From a virus, in the IMG/VR virus record IMGVR_UViG_3300030108_002614, positions 8,392 through 37,568 of that record: a stretch of 29,177 nucleotides of DNA; one strand, given 5' to 3'. Numbering within the stretch: position 1 is the first letter of the stretch; each line of letters begins with the position of its first letter. The notes under the pieces were generated by a model, which saw only the letters and a program-made list of their open reading frames with translations, was not told where the DNA came from and searched no databases. The position numbers and the translations under genes are program-made. Below, one piece after another: positions 8,453 to 16,026 of this stretch.

Positions 8453-9147
8453 CTTGCTGAATTATAACTTCTTAAATCTGGTGCAATATTATATGAAGAC
8501 CTGTCTTGGTCTTGTGAAGTAGCTCTTTCAAACTCTTCTTCGTAAATTTGTTTTAACAAAACTGTTCTTTCTGGAGCTCTTTTCATAGAAATGTAGTAAG
8601 CAAGACCAGCTGCTAAACAAGGATAAAACCTAAAAGGCATTTCTAATGTATTTGCTCCTGCATCAGCATCATCCATTCTAGTAAGCACGTTTAAATGTAA
8701 AGTGTATGTAGTAGATTTATCCGGAGTAGGATATAAAGTAATTTTTGGAGAAAGCTGTTTATCCACAAAATATTGTGAAGGCTTTCCTGATGTGCCTTTG
8801 TTAGCTAAACCAGCATATTGCGACCTACTAATTTTTGCCAAAGGCAAATCAGTATTTTCGCTATTTACTGTTTCTCTAACAAAAGCATCCAAAACATCAA
8901 TAGTTGCAGTACCATCTACAGAGTCAATGGTGTAAGTTTCAGTATCTTTTACCAAAGTAATAGTTTTTTCTGCAACTGTCCATTGGTTTAAGCCTCTGTT
9001 AGCCCATTCTGCTAAAAGCAAATTTAAGCTTCGTCTAGCGGTTTTTAAATCATAACCTGTTCTGAGTTCTAAGCCACAGCGTTCAAACGCTTCTTCTACA
9101 AACTCGCCTACGTCAGGTTCAAAATTTTTACTATTTGATACTGCCAA
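8449..9147 (-). CDS. head-tail connector/adaptor protein (P22 gp4-like layout), TTG start, 232 aa
   Basis: The frame begins with TTG (9145-9147) as MAVSNSKNFEPDVGEFVEEA. There is no early in-frame ATG, and the conserved block FEPDVGEFVEEAFERCGLEL begins right away, so TTG is probably the real start. No SD is present. Helices 10-60 include RTGYDLKTARRSLNLLLAEW and NRGLNQWTV; a middle beta region and the C-terminal helix (YEEEFERATSQDQDRSS) complete the layout of podovirus connector proteins that bind the portal. Ends in an ATGA overlap with the next gene. Confidence is good for a connector role and lower for the exact family name. Confidence 0.7.
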   Translation of the reverse strand: MAVSNSKNFEPDVGEFVEEAFERCGLELRTGYDLKTARRSLNLLLAEWANRGLNQWTVAEKTITLVKDTETYTIDSVDGTATIDVLDAFVRETVNSENTDLPLAKISRSQYAGLANKGTSGKPSQYFVDKQLSPKITLYPTPDKSTTYTLHLNVLTRMDDADAGANTLEMPFRFYPCLAAGLAYYISMKRAPERTVLLKQIYEEEFERATSQDQDRSSYNIAPDLRSYNSAR

Positions 9148-9152
9148 TTTTA

Positions 9153-9554
9153 TTAATATTTTTTAATCAGTTCTAAAATTACCATGTAGCTATCGCCACT
9201 TGAATGACCTGTTGTTGTAAAGTCAATGTCGCCTGTTTTTCCGGAACCAGCATTATTAGGTATTGCTGAAAAATTATCGTAATACTCATCTCCTGTTGAA
9301 TCAGCAGGTAAACCTATTGCTAAAACATTAGTAGATGCGTCAAATTCAATTTTTACAGACATGCCTACAGTAGCCCAATATATTCTTTGTATATGTACTT
9401 CTGTGCATTCCTTTCCTGCTGAGTTTTTTGCCAAAGCAGAAACATCAACTTTTTTGACAGCAGACTCGCCACTGCCATCGCTGACATTGGTAAATCTCAT
9501 TACAGCTGTTCTTTCGCCATCTTGTATGGTTTGTGATAATACTGTGTCTGCCAT
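9153..9554 (-). CDS. small beta-rich structural protein, 133 aa
   Basis: ATG at 9552-9554, with CGAGG six bases upstream as SD. It opens MADTVLSQTIQDGERTAVMR and contains EVHIQRIYWATVGMSVKIEF, then a Gly/Thr/Ser-rich C-terminus (GKTGDIDFTTTGHSSGDSY). Predicted mostly beta, soluble. It sits second in the leftward string that starts at the promoter near 10139. Similar proteins occur in marine podovirus virion blocks, but I know no assigned role. Confidence 0.7.
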   Translation of the reverse strand: MADTVLSQTIQDGERTAVMRFTNVSDGSGESAVKKVDVSALAKNSAGKECTEVHIQRIYWATVGMSVKIEFDASTNVLAIGLPADSTGDEYYDNFSAIPNNAGSGKTGDIDFTTTGHSSGDSYMVILELIKKY

Positions 9555-9567
9555 ATTTTACCTCGAA

Positions 9568-10050
9568 TTATGCAGTTGGAGAGTCAGAAGAAATTCCAAA
9601 GAATTTTAATGCAATAACTCCACCAGCACCTGCTGTTCCAGATATTACGACTTCTACTTCATCAGCTGTTTCAGTAGCGGCAGTAGTAGTACCACCAGAC
9701 ATACCTAAAACACCATTACAAGGAAAGAAACCTTTAAATCCTGTTGAATTTATAGCAGATGAAATACCATCTATAAAACCATCAGTATCTGCGTCAGTTC
9801 CTACATCAACCAAGTTTACTGCGTTAGCAGCAGCACTTGTCACAGTCACAGCACAAGCCATAGGAATAAAGTTTGAAGGTATTCCAATAGAAGCTTCTTT
9901 GTGGGAAGTACCTGTAGCAGCTACTGTAATAGAAGTGCTATATGTACTCATTGTCATTTCGTTTGTTAAAGCACCTGTAGTTGAGTTTTTAATAATGGTT
10001 TTATAACCATTTTCAGAACGCACAGGACCATTAAATGTTGTGTTTGCCAT
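9568..10050 (-). CDS. virion protein, possible head decoration, 160 aa
   Basis: Start chosen at the ATG at 10048-10050 (MANTTFNGPVRSENGYKTII) because AAGGAGG lies six bases before it. The longer frame to 10080 has no SD. The protein is Thr/Ala/Gly/Ser-rich and predicted beta. The opening MANTTFNGPVRSENG is characteristic of abundant marine phage proteins of unknown role. It is the first gene after the divergent promoter region, so it is probably strongly expressed, as expected for a virion protein. A head-decoration role is a guess from composition and location. Confidence 0.75.
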   Translation of the reverse strand: MANTTFNGPVRSENGYKTIIKNSTTGALTNEMTMSTYSTSITVAATGTSHKEASIGIPSNFIPMACAVTVTSAAANAVNLVDVGTDADTDGFIDGISSAINSTGFKGFFPCNGVLGMSGGTTTAATETADEVEVVISGTAGAGGVIALKFFGISSDSPTA

Positions 10051-10087
10051 GTTATCCTCCTTGAGGAAAGACTTTATCATCTTGGCT

Positions 10088-10136
10088 TGTCTGCTAGGTC
10101 AGTTGATAAAGTTGTTAATAAATACCTAGATTGACA
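10088..10136. repeat. imperfect dyad in the 5' leader of the leftward virion operon
   Basis: CTAGGT (about 10095-10100) and ACCTAG (about 10125-10130) can pair around a 24-base AT-rich loop, with GTC/GAC outside them. It falls in the predicted roughly 80-nt leader between the leftward -10 box and the SD at 10056. It may be an RNA structure or protein-binding site; weak evidence. Confidence 0.3.
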
Positions 10137-10138
10137 TG

Positions 10139-10147
10139 ATTATATCA
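10139..10147 (-). promoter_or_regulatory. leftward extended -10 promoter for the virion operon
   Basis: Read leftward, TGATATAAT (TG-n-TATAAT) occupies 10139-10147. No good -35 stands at the usual distance, so it would act as an extended -10. It gives a leader of about 80 nt before the SD of the gene starting at 10050. The box overlaps a short dyad (ATGAT-TAT-ATCAT). Confidence 0.5.
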
Positions 10148-10175
10148 TTTTTGGTCAAAATTAAAGTAAATATTT

Positions 10176-10208
10176 GTTTGTAAATAGTTGCAAAAGTTTG
10201 TAAATAGT
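10176..10208. repeat. 13-base direct repeat, possible operator
   Basis: GTTTGTAAATAGT occurs at 10176-10188 and again at 10196-10208, exactly 20 bases apart, about two helical turns. The copies flank and overlap the spacer of the rightward helicase promoter. They could bind a repressor or activator on one DNA face. Confidence 0.55.
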
Positions 10209-10218
10209 GTACTATAAC
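10188..10218 (+). promoter_or_regulatory. rightward promoter of the helicase cassette
   Basis: TTGCAA (10188-10193), 19-base spacer, TATAAC (10213-10218), followed about 35 bases later by GGAGG and the ATG at 10254. The 31-base block aligns without gaps with the block before the candidate small RNA (21960-21990): the same TTGCA, and 13 of 17 bases identical across AAATnGTGTAnTATAnn. That second copy strengthens the call. Confidence 0.6.
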
Positions 10219-10253
10219 TATATGATTAATAAAAAATTATGGAGGAAATAATC

Positions 10254-10523
10254 ATGAAATTAACTAAAGCAGAAATAGTAAAGAAGACTGAAGATTTTAA
10301 CGATGAAATAACAGTTTTGTTAAACAATGCAAAAAAAACTAAAAGATGGATAGATGACGCTGTTTGGTGTGATTTCGACAATCCGAAGTGTGTATTGGTT
10401 GCAGAGATGATAAAAATGGAGAAAAAATTCAGTCAAGAAATCAAAGCAGCAGAAAACAAAATGTCGGAGTTTAGGAAGTTCCAAGAAGAAAATCCATTTG
10501 ATGATGCACCTATGGCGACATGA
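10254..10523 (+). CDS. small charged coiled-coil protein of helicase cassette, 89 aa
   Basis: Start placed at the ATG at 10254 because GGAGG (10241-10245) sits eight bases before it; an in-frame ATG at 10239 overlaps that SD. The protein is rich in K and E (MKLTKAEIVKKTEDFNDEIT), probably two helices, with a hydrophobic middle patch IDDAVWCDFDNPKCVL. No domain is recognised. It is the first gene of the rightward cassette, 15 bases before the SNF2-type helicase, so a helper or regulator of that enzyme is plausible but not shown. Confidence 0.7.
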   Translation: MKLTKAEIVKKTEDFNDEITVLLNNAKKTKRWIDDAVWCDFDNPKCVLVAEMIKMEKKFSQEIKAAENKMSEFRKFQEENPFDDAPMAT

Positions 10524-10538
10524 TTGACGTGAGAGAAA

Positions 10539-12461
10539 ATGGATAACTTCGATTTAGATTGGTCTCCAAAGCAAAAACTACCTGATGGCAGGTATGTAGA
10601 AGAAGCAGAGCTTAATAAAAATAACAGTGAGCTTTTTTGGTCTGTCTGGAGAGAAGAAAAAATTGCTCTTAAAAAGTCAGGGTATGCTGTGTCAAAAGAT
10701 AATGACGATGTTTGGATTGTTAAAAGATACTCTGATGATTTAAACATTTTAGAAAAATCACAAGCTGTAGACTCTGATAAAAGTTATCCGGTGCCAGCTG
10801 GTCTTGATTACTATGGTTATCAAAAAGCCGGCATTGAGTATTGCTTAGACAAAGATAACATTTTGATTGGCGATGAAATGGGCTTGGGCAAAACTGTTCA
10901 AGCTATTGGCGTTATCAACGTCAATAAACCAAAAAATGTTTTAATTGTTTCGCCAGCTTCTTTAAAGCTTAATTGGAAAAAAGAATTAGAAACTTGGTTG
11001 GTAGACCAAAGAGATATTCAAGTTATCATGTCTGGTAAAGACAGCCTTAATGATAAGCAAGATATTGTAATTATCAATTATGATGTCTTGCAAAAGTATC
11101 AAGATTTGCTTGATAAGAAATGGAGTCTTGTCATTATGGATGAGGTTCACTATCTAAAAAATCCTGATGCCCAAAGAACTAAAGCAGCTTTAAGCGTTCA
11201 AGCAGACAAAAAAATTATGCTGACAGGAACTCCTATTCCTAACAGACCTATTGAGATACAAGCAGTAGCTGGCTATTTAGACAACAAATCATTTGGTAAT
11301 AGATTTGGGTTTGGTAAAAGATATGCTGGATTACACAAAAAAAGAGTCAGCAGAACTAGAGAGGTTTGGGATTGGAGTGGAGCTTCTAATTTAGATGAGT
11401 TGCAAAGAAGACTTAGACAAAGCTTCATGATAAGAAGAAAAAAAGATGAGGTTTTAAAAGACTTACCAGCTAAAGTAAAACAAATTATTGAACTGCCTTA
11501 CGAGCTTTACAAAAAAGAAATCAAAGCAGAGTATTCAGCTTTTGAAGATTACAACAAAAAAAACCAAAATCCTAATGTAGACCCTTACAGTCTGGATGCA
11601 GAACAATTTTCTTCTAAAGTAGATTTTATAAGCATGTCATCTGAAAGAAGAGCAACTGCTGAGAAAAAAGTTAAAGCGGTTGTTGAACACCTTGAGTCAT
11701 TCAATGAGCCGGTTGTTGTAATGGCACACCACAGAGATGTTATTGCTCAGTTAGAAATAGAACTTAAAAAGCAAGATAAAAAAGTTGTGGTGCTTACCGG
11801 AGAAAAAAATCAAGTAGAAAGAAATGAAGCAGTTGAGGCTTTTCAAAATGGTCAAGCTGATGTCTTCATTGGCAGCATTAAAGCTGCTGGTGTTGGTCTT
11901 ACTCTAACCAGAGCATCTAAAATGGTTTTTGCAGAGCTTGATTGGGTGCCATCTGACATAGCTCAAGCAGAAGACAGAATACACAGAATTGGTCAAGAGT
12001 CTTCTGTCTTAATACAATATATTGTTGTTGAAGGCTCTCTTGATGCAGTCTTCGCTAAAAAGATTGTTGATAAAACCAAAGTAGCTGCTAGAGCTCTTGA
12101 TAATGTAGTGGTTGAGAAAAAAATCGAGATACCAGAGCTTATCGAAGAAAACAAAGAGCTTAACAAGGTAATCAAAAAAGCTAGAGTAAAAGTCAAAGCC
12201 AATCAAATAGCTGAGTCTTTATCATTAGAAAAAGTAGAGTTGCTTCAAAAATTCATGAAGTTTCTTTCTTCAAGATGTGATGGTGCCCTAGCACAAGATG
12301 GTGTTGGCTTTAATGGTGTTGATAAAGACTTCGGTGCTTCTTTAGCAAGACAAAATAGCTGGAGCATGGCTCAACAAAAAATTGCTTACAAAATGCTTAA
12401 AAAATACAAAAGACAATTAGATGAGCTTGATGATGAAGGTTATAACATTCTTTACAATTAA
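10539..12461 (+). CDS. SNF2-family (SMARCAL1-like) DNA helicase/translocase, 640 aa
   Basis: Superfamily 2 motifs are in order: Q-tip region LDYYGYQKAGIEYCL (89-103), Walker A GDEMGLGKT (111-119), DEVH (201-204), LTGTP (228-232), a second RecA-like lobe with VVVMAHHRD (392-400), GVGLTLTRA (451-459) and QAEDRIHRIGQ (476-486). This is the SNF2/SMARCAL1-like set, so an ATP-driven double-strand DNA translocase or annealing helicase, acting in phage DNA replication, repair or recombination. The C-terminal tail (about 585-630, VGFNGVDKDFG...SLA, then KMLKKYKRQL) is an extra module I have seen on other phage DNA enzymes. It follows a small charged gene in a short rightward operon and is the only replication-type gene in the window. 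No polymerase or primase is visible. Confidence 0.93.
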   Translation: MDNFDLDWSPKQKLPDGRYVEEAELNKNNSELFWSVWREEKIALKKSGYAVSKDNDDVWIVKRYSDDLNILEKSQAVDSDKSYPVPAGLDYYGYQKAGIEYCLDKDNILIGDEMGLGKTVQAIGVINVNKPKNVLIVSPASLKLNWKKELETWLVDQRDIQVIMSGKDSLNDKQDIVIINYDVLQKYQDLLDKKWSLVIMDEVHYLKNPDAQRTKAALSVQADKKIMLTGTPIPNRPIEIQAVAGYLDNKSFGNRFGFGKRYAGLHKKRVSRTREVWDWSGASNLDELQRRLRQSFMIRRKKDEVLKDLPAKVKQIIELPYELYKKEIKAEYSAFEDYNKKNQNPNVDPYSLDAEQFSSKVDFISMSSERRATAEKKVKAVVEHLESFNEPVVVMAHHRDVIAQLEIELKKQDKKVVVLTGEKNQVERNEAVEAFQNGQADVFIGSIKAAGVGLTLTRASKMVFAELDWVPSDIAQAEDRIHRIGQESSVLIQYIVVEGSLDAVFAKKIVDKTKVAARALDNVVVEKKIEIPELIEENKELNKVIKKARVKVKANQIAESLSLEKVELLQKFMKFLSSRCDGALAQDGVGFNGVDKDFGASLARQNSWSMAQQKIAYKMLKKYKRQLDELDDEGYNILYN

Positions 12462-12463
12462 GA

Positions 12464-12487
12464 AGGGCACCCTGATTAGAGTGCCCT
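12464..12487 (+). terminator. hairpin after the helicase gene
   Basis: Perfect 7-base stem AGGGCAC/GTGCCCT with a 10-base loop, three bases after the helicase stop. It is followed by ATAATTTATAA rather than a clean T-run, so termination here may be inefficient and backed up by the second hairpin at 12552. Confidence 0.55.
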
Positions 12488-12508
12488 ATAATTTATAAAC
12501 AATATTTA

Positions 12509-12536
12509 GGGGGGAGTAAATATGAATATGGAATAA
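12509..12536 (+). other. strong SD with a 4-codon mini-ORF
   Basis: GGGGGGAG at 12509-12516 is followed six bases later by ATG AAT ATG GAA TAA. The SD is stronger than that of many genes in the window, yet the frame has four codons. It lies between two hairpins. It may be a remnant of a deleted gene or a leader; nothing longer is coded here. Confidence 0.4.
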
Positions 12537-12551
12537 TTATAAGGAAAAAGA

Positions 12552-12575
12552 AAGGGCAGGTAAATACCTGCCCTT
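12552..12575. terminator. bidirectional terminator between helicase and capsid genes
   Basis: Perfect 10-base stem (AAGGGCAGGT/ACCTGCCCTT) with a 4-base loop. Read leftward, i.e. after the capsid gene, it is followed by TCTTTTTCC, a good T-tract. Read rightward it is followed by CTTTATAA, a weaker one. It separates the convergent capsid and helicase transcripts. Confidence 0.75.
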
Positions 12576-12615
12576 CTTTATAATAGTTGAATAATAAACC
12601 CTATTATTGGTTCAT

Positions 12616-13533
12616 TTAAGCTCCTTGGGAACCATAGATACCTCTCCAATTAGAGAAGCCAAAAGAATATCTTTCTCTAGCTTTGTATCTAATGTTGCCT
12701 GTACTAAAGTCAGGCTCCATGTTGGTTTCCATTCCGGTTCTTTGGAACATTTTTAGACCTTCTCCTTGCTCTGTAATAGAAGTCAATAAGAAGAAAGCGT
12801 CTGGGTCATTAAGGTAATGATTTACTGTGTAGCCACCGGGTAATACACCTGTATTTTTGATAGCGTTTAAATCATTATCCGCAGTACCGACTCTTTGTGG
12901 AGAGTTCAATATTCTGTCAGCAACAAAAGTTAATTGTGGTGGTATCACCAATTTTGTTGCATTCACAGAAATAGTTAAACCTCTGTCGTCTGTAAATGTA
13001 GATATATCAATTAAAGCATCCTCTAATGAAGTTTCATTTAAGTCAGCCATAGTGCTAGCTCTATTAGCAGCAGTTCCACCACCTGCTAAGGGGTGGGCTG
13101 TGTTAATTAGAGAAACACCATCTCCGCCTGTAAATGAAGAACTAAACGCATTGTTTAATACGTTTGCTCCTTTTACTTCTTTAGTGTTAGCCATACTTCT
13201 AGCTAATGCTTTAGTATATCTTTTACCAAGTGAGTCATATAAATTATCCTCAACAGCTTCTTCTGTCAAAGCAAAAGCCAACGCAATAGTATCATGCGTG
13301 TATCTTGCAGTGTAAGACTCAGAAGCGTTGTCGAATACAACTCCTTGCCCTTCGGATTTATCCGGAGCCGAACCAAAACCAACGATTAATACTTCTTCCT
13401 CGAAAGCTCTTGAAGAGTCTTCAATAGAAAAAATTTCAGCATATTCTTGGTCGTAAGTATCATACTCCATACCAAAAAGTGCGTTTAAACCCGGTTCTAA
13501 TTCAGCTGCTAGTTGTGCTCTTGAAATTGCCAT
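12616..13533 (-). CDS. major capsid protein (HK97-like fold expected), 305 aa
   Basis: ATG at 13531-13533 with GAGAGG ahead. It opens MAISRAQLAAELEPGLNALF. The N-terminal helix, the E-rich arm, the middle GGTAANRASTMADLNETSLE...TFTDDRG block, and VIPPQLTFVADRIL followed by a C-terminal RYKARERYSFGFSNWRGIYG are typical of phage major capsid proteins of this size. Length (305) suits a small HK97-fold protein. It follows scaffold, a decoration-like protein and another small gene, the usual order. It is the last leftward gene before a strong terminator, so capsid expression is separated from the virion genes further left. Confidence 0.85.
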   Translation of the reverse strand: MAISRAQLAAELEPGLNALFGMEYDTYDQEYAEIFSIEDSSRAFEEEVLIVGFGSAPDKSEGQGVVFDNASESYTARYTHDTIALAFALTEEAVEDNLYDSLGKRYTKALARSMANTKEVKGANVLNNAFSSSFTGGDGVSLINTAHPLAGGGTAANRASTMADLNETSLEDALIDISTFTDDRGLTISVNATKLVIPPQLTFVADRILNSPQRVGTADNDLNAIKNTGVLPGGYTVNHYLNDPDAFFLLTSITEQGEGLKMFQRTGMETNMEPDFSTGNIRYKARERYSFGFSNWRGIYGSQGA

Positions 13534-13549
13534 TATTTAATACCTCTCA

Positions 13550-14137
13550 TTAAGCTAAACCAGCACCTTTCTGACCCATAATGTGATTTTGTATCACACA
13601 TAGGACATTGGTGTTAGCTGTTGCAACGTCTGAATTATCGGGGTCCTGTGAAATATCAATCGCTTTTAGTGGAAGCGTAGCTGTAGTAGCTCCGGTTGTC
13701 ACGTCTAACTCAGTGTTAGAACGTCCGGATTTTTCATCTCCTACATCTGCATTATCCACTATGTCGAAATTTCCAAACAAGTCAGCGACAGGAAAAGTGT
13801 CATCTGCTTGTACTTCAAAGACAACATTTGGGTCGTCAATCACAGAAGCTATAATATCCGAAGCAGAAATACTACCCGGATAGTAGTTTTTAAAGACTTG
13901 TTCGCCTGTAGTTGGGTCTGTGTACGAAACACCATTGAAAACACCAACGATAGGTACTGTACCACTAGCAGCGTGTCTACCTAGTACACCAGCAGTAAGC
14001 TGAGTGACTATATCTCCTTGATATATAGGAGTTGTAGCACCACTTGCTATTCTATATCTGGATTGACCTCCAGAATAGGGAGCACCACCCATCATGCGAA
14101 CAGGCTTTAAGCCAAAGGCAGCGTCTTTGTTCGCCAT
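13550..14137 (-). CDS. head-associated structural protein (decoration-like), 195 aa
   Basis: ATG at 14135-14137 with AGAGG upstream. It opens MANKDAAFGLKPVRMMGGAP and contains RIASGATTPIYQGDIVTQLT and VGVFNGVSYTDPTTGEQVF, an all-beta pattern. I recognise this as a conserved marine phage protein always beside the capsid gene. The small-barrel look and location suggest a head-decoration or capsid-stabilising protein. It lies between the 160-residue protein and the major capsid protein, in the same transcript. Confidence 0.7.
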   Translation of the reverse strand: MANKDAAFGLKPVRMMGGAPYSGGQSRYRIASGATTPIYQGDIVTQLTAGVLGRHAASGTVPIVGVFNGVSYTDPTTGEQVFKNYYPGSISASDIIASVIDDPNVVFEVQADDTFPVADLFGNFDIVDNADVGDEKSGRSNTELDVTTGATTATLPLKAIDISQDPDNSDVATANTNVLCVIQNHIMGQKGAGLA

Positions 14138-14168
14138 AATAGTTTACCTCTTAAAAATTAAATTAAGT

Positions 14169-14651
14169 CTACTTTTTTCCAAAAGTGACTTGAGACTCTC
14201 TTTTGCTATCGTACTTAACGTATCTGCTATCTTTGTTAGAGTCATTAAACATTGTGTTATCTAATGCCTCGTTAGCTTTAGAAGTTTTACTTTCGTAATA
14301 AGCTCTTCTTTCTGCAATAGTTTCTACCGGTATTTTAGCTAAAAACAGTCCTTCATTATGTACTACTCCAGCCAATCGACCTCTATCTTCGCCAAGTGCA
14401 GGCAAATCCCATCCATCAGGTAAAGATGATGCTTGGACAAATTCCCAGCCTTCTCTCATTCTATATGAAATGTTATTTGCATCTTCTTGACCAAGGAACG
14501 AACCTCTTATCCATCTGTACTCATAACCATCAGGAGGAGGAGGTGTGTCTAGTTTCTTGACAGGAGACCAAGGTTTTCTACGAGTTGTATTATCGTGAGA
14601 CTCGGTTTCACGCTGGTTTCTCATGGTGTTTAACTCTTTCTTTTCAGCCAT
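14169..14651 (-). CDS. conserved head-block protein, 160 aa
   Basis: ATG at 14649-14651 overlaps the stop of the scaffold gene by one base, with GAGAGG ahead. The N-terminal third is polar and basic. A conserved core follows: PPPPDGYEYRWIRGSFLGQ, then NISYRMREGWEFV. The C-terminal tail is charged. This core recurs in marine phages between scaffold and capsid genes. Possible roles are capsid assembly or a small head protein; no function is known to me. Confidence 0.7.
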   Translation of the reverse strand: MAEKKELNTMRNQRETESHDNTTRRKPWSPVKKLDTPPPPDGYEYRWIRGSFLGQEDANNISYRMREGWEFVQASSLPDGWDLPALGEDRGRLAGVVHNEGLFLAKIPVETIAERRAYYESKTSKANEALDNTMFNDSNKDSRYVKYDSKRESQVTFGKK

Positions 14652-15589
14652 TAGCTTGCCTCTCTTTGTTGTATTTTTTGCTTTTGTTTAGCAACCTGTT
14701 TCAACCAATCTTCTTCAGACATGTTGTAAGGTTTCAACCCTAGGACACGCTCTTTTTCAGACTTTGAAAAAGTTATTCCACTTTTGTTGCCTTGTGTTTT
14801 TTGCCTACTTCCTACAGAAGCAGAAGCGACTCTTTGCACAGTGGGTCTCACTTCTTTTTCCTCGGCATTTGTTTCATTCATTAAATCTGGATATACATTA
14901 TACACCCTTTTATCTAATTCATTGTAATACTCATCTGAGTCAGCTTCAAAGCCCTCATTAATAAGATTAATATGTGTAAAGTTTGCATATTGAGTAGCTG
15001 CTACATTATTGGTATCTGAGTCTACACCATACCAAGGATTTTTGCTTTTCCACAACAAAGCTTCTTCTGTAGGGACAACAACTTGTTGCCCTTCTGTTTG
15101 CTCAGGCTGAACTTGTTGTGTTTGTTGAACTTGTTCTTGTTGTATAGCCCTGTTTTTAGCCAACCTTATTTGTTCTTTTTGTATTTGAATTTCGCCTTTT
15201 AAAGTATCTGCCTTAGAAATTAACTCAGCATCATTTGCTTCGTAAGCTTTTTTAAACAGCTCGTTAGCCTGTCTTTCTTTTGCTTCAACTGCTTGTTCTT
15301 CTGCACTTAAAACACTTGTATTAAGTTGCTGAGTTTGACTTTCTAAGTCTTTAATTCTTTGTTCTCTTTGTTGAGCAAGTTGTTCTGCTTGTTGAGCCCT
15401 AGTTTCTGCTTCTCTAGCTCTTGCATTTAACTTGTTAATTCTTTTTGATACGCCTTTAGTGTATTCACTAAGTTCATCATCAGAAGAAACTGTTTGTTGC
15501 GTTTGCTCTTCTTGTTCAACAACAGCATCATCAACAACTTCAATTTTTATTTCTTCTTCTTGTTCTATTTTGTTTTCTGTTTCGCTCAT
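14651..15589 (-). CDS. capsid scaffolding protein, 312 aa
   Basis: The protein is acidic at the N-terminus (MSETENKIEQEEEIKIEVVD) and then forms a long Gln/Glu/Arg/Lys coiled coil (about residues 55-170, e.g. RAQQAEQLAQQREQRIKDLE). A short basic C-terminus follows (SGITFSKSEKERVLG...EDWLKQVAKQKQKIQQREAS), where scaffolds usually bind the capsid protein. Composition, length and position between the portal and the capsid gene match podovirus scaffolds. The start overlaps the co-chaperonin stop, implying coupled translation. No protease gene was seen nearby, so the scaffold is probably released rather than cleaved; that is inference. Confidence 0.8.
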   Translation of the reverse strand: MSETENKIEQEEEIKIEVVDDAVVEQEEQTQQTVSSDDELSEYTKGVSKRINKLNARAREAETRAQQAEQLAQQREQRIKDLESQTQQLNTSVLSAEEQAVEAKERQANELFKKAYEANDAELISKADTLKGEIQIQKEQIRLAKNRAIQQEQVQQTQQVQPEQTEGQQVVVPTEEALLWKSKNPWYGVDSDTNNVAATQYANFTHINLINEGFEADSDEYYNELDKRVYNVYPDLMNETNAEEKEVRPTVQRVASASVGSRQKTQGNKSGITFSKSEKERVLGLKPYNMSEEDWLKQVAKQKQKIQQREAS

Positions 15590-16026
15590 TATAAACTCAC
15601 TATATCATCTGGATTTAGAATTGTTGCAATGATTTCATCATCGTTAATAATTCTTACTTCCGCACCATCTTCTAATTTAAACCTAGCTCCAGCATATCTT
15701 CCAATCAACACCCATTGACCTTCTTTACACCAAGGTTCGCCATACTTGCCCTGCTCTGAATAACAAAGAGGACCCATTTTTACAACATAAGCAACTACAG
15801 TAGCCAGACTTTCTCTGTCTACAGTTTCTTTTGTCATAATAATTCCACCCTTACTTTTGCCTTTACCTCTGTAAGGTAAAACTAAAATTTTCCAACCTGT
15901 AGGAGTGGGCATTCTTTCGACCAAAGAAGCTTCCAGCTTTTCTGGGTCCAAGAATATTTCTTCTGGCTCCACATAAGCGGATTGAATTATATTCTTTTCT
16001 TCTTCTTTTTTTGCTGGCTCACTCAT
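15589..16026 (-). CDS. GroES-like co-chaperonin (Cpn10 fold), 145 aa
   Basis: I use the ATG at 16024-16026; an in-frame TTG nine bases upstream is less likely. After an acidic N-terminal extension of about 38 residues comes a Cpn10-like domain: PTPTGWKILVLPYRGKGKSK (41-60), then GGIIMTKET (60-68), matching the GroES mobile loop that binds GroEL, then VVAYVVKMG (77-85), and GQWVLIGRYAGARFKLEDG (103-121) with the final EVRIINDDEIIATIL. It would act with the host GroEL to fold capsid or other virion proteins, as T4 gp31 does. It sits directly before the scaffold gene and overlaps the preceding 62-residue gene by eight bases. The Cpn10 match is strong in order and motif; the partner is inferred. 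Confidence 0.82.
   Translation of the reverse strand: MSEPAKKEEEKNIIQSAYVEPEEIFLDPEKLEASLVERMPTPTGWKILVLPYRGKGKSKGGIIMTKETVDRESLATVVAYVVKMGPLCYSEQGKYGEPWCKEGQWVLIGRYAGARFKLEDGAEVRIINDDEIIATILNPDDIVSL

Noticed and set aside
9533-10006. 157-codon rightward frame antisense to the 160-residue virion gene
   Set aside because: Low-complexity A/V/P composition is the mirror of the Thr/Ala-rich real gene; no SD, and the leftward frame has a near-perfect SD.
10131-10136. TTGACA as a rightward -35
   Set aside because: Perfect hexamer but no -10 at 16-18 bases; the rightward promoter is better placed at 10188-10218.
12857-13315. 152-codon rightward frame inside the capsid gene
   Set aside because: Shadow of the major capsid protein on the other strand; no SD or promoter.
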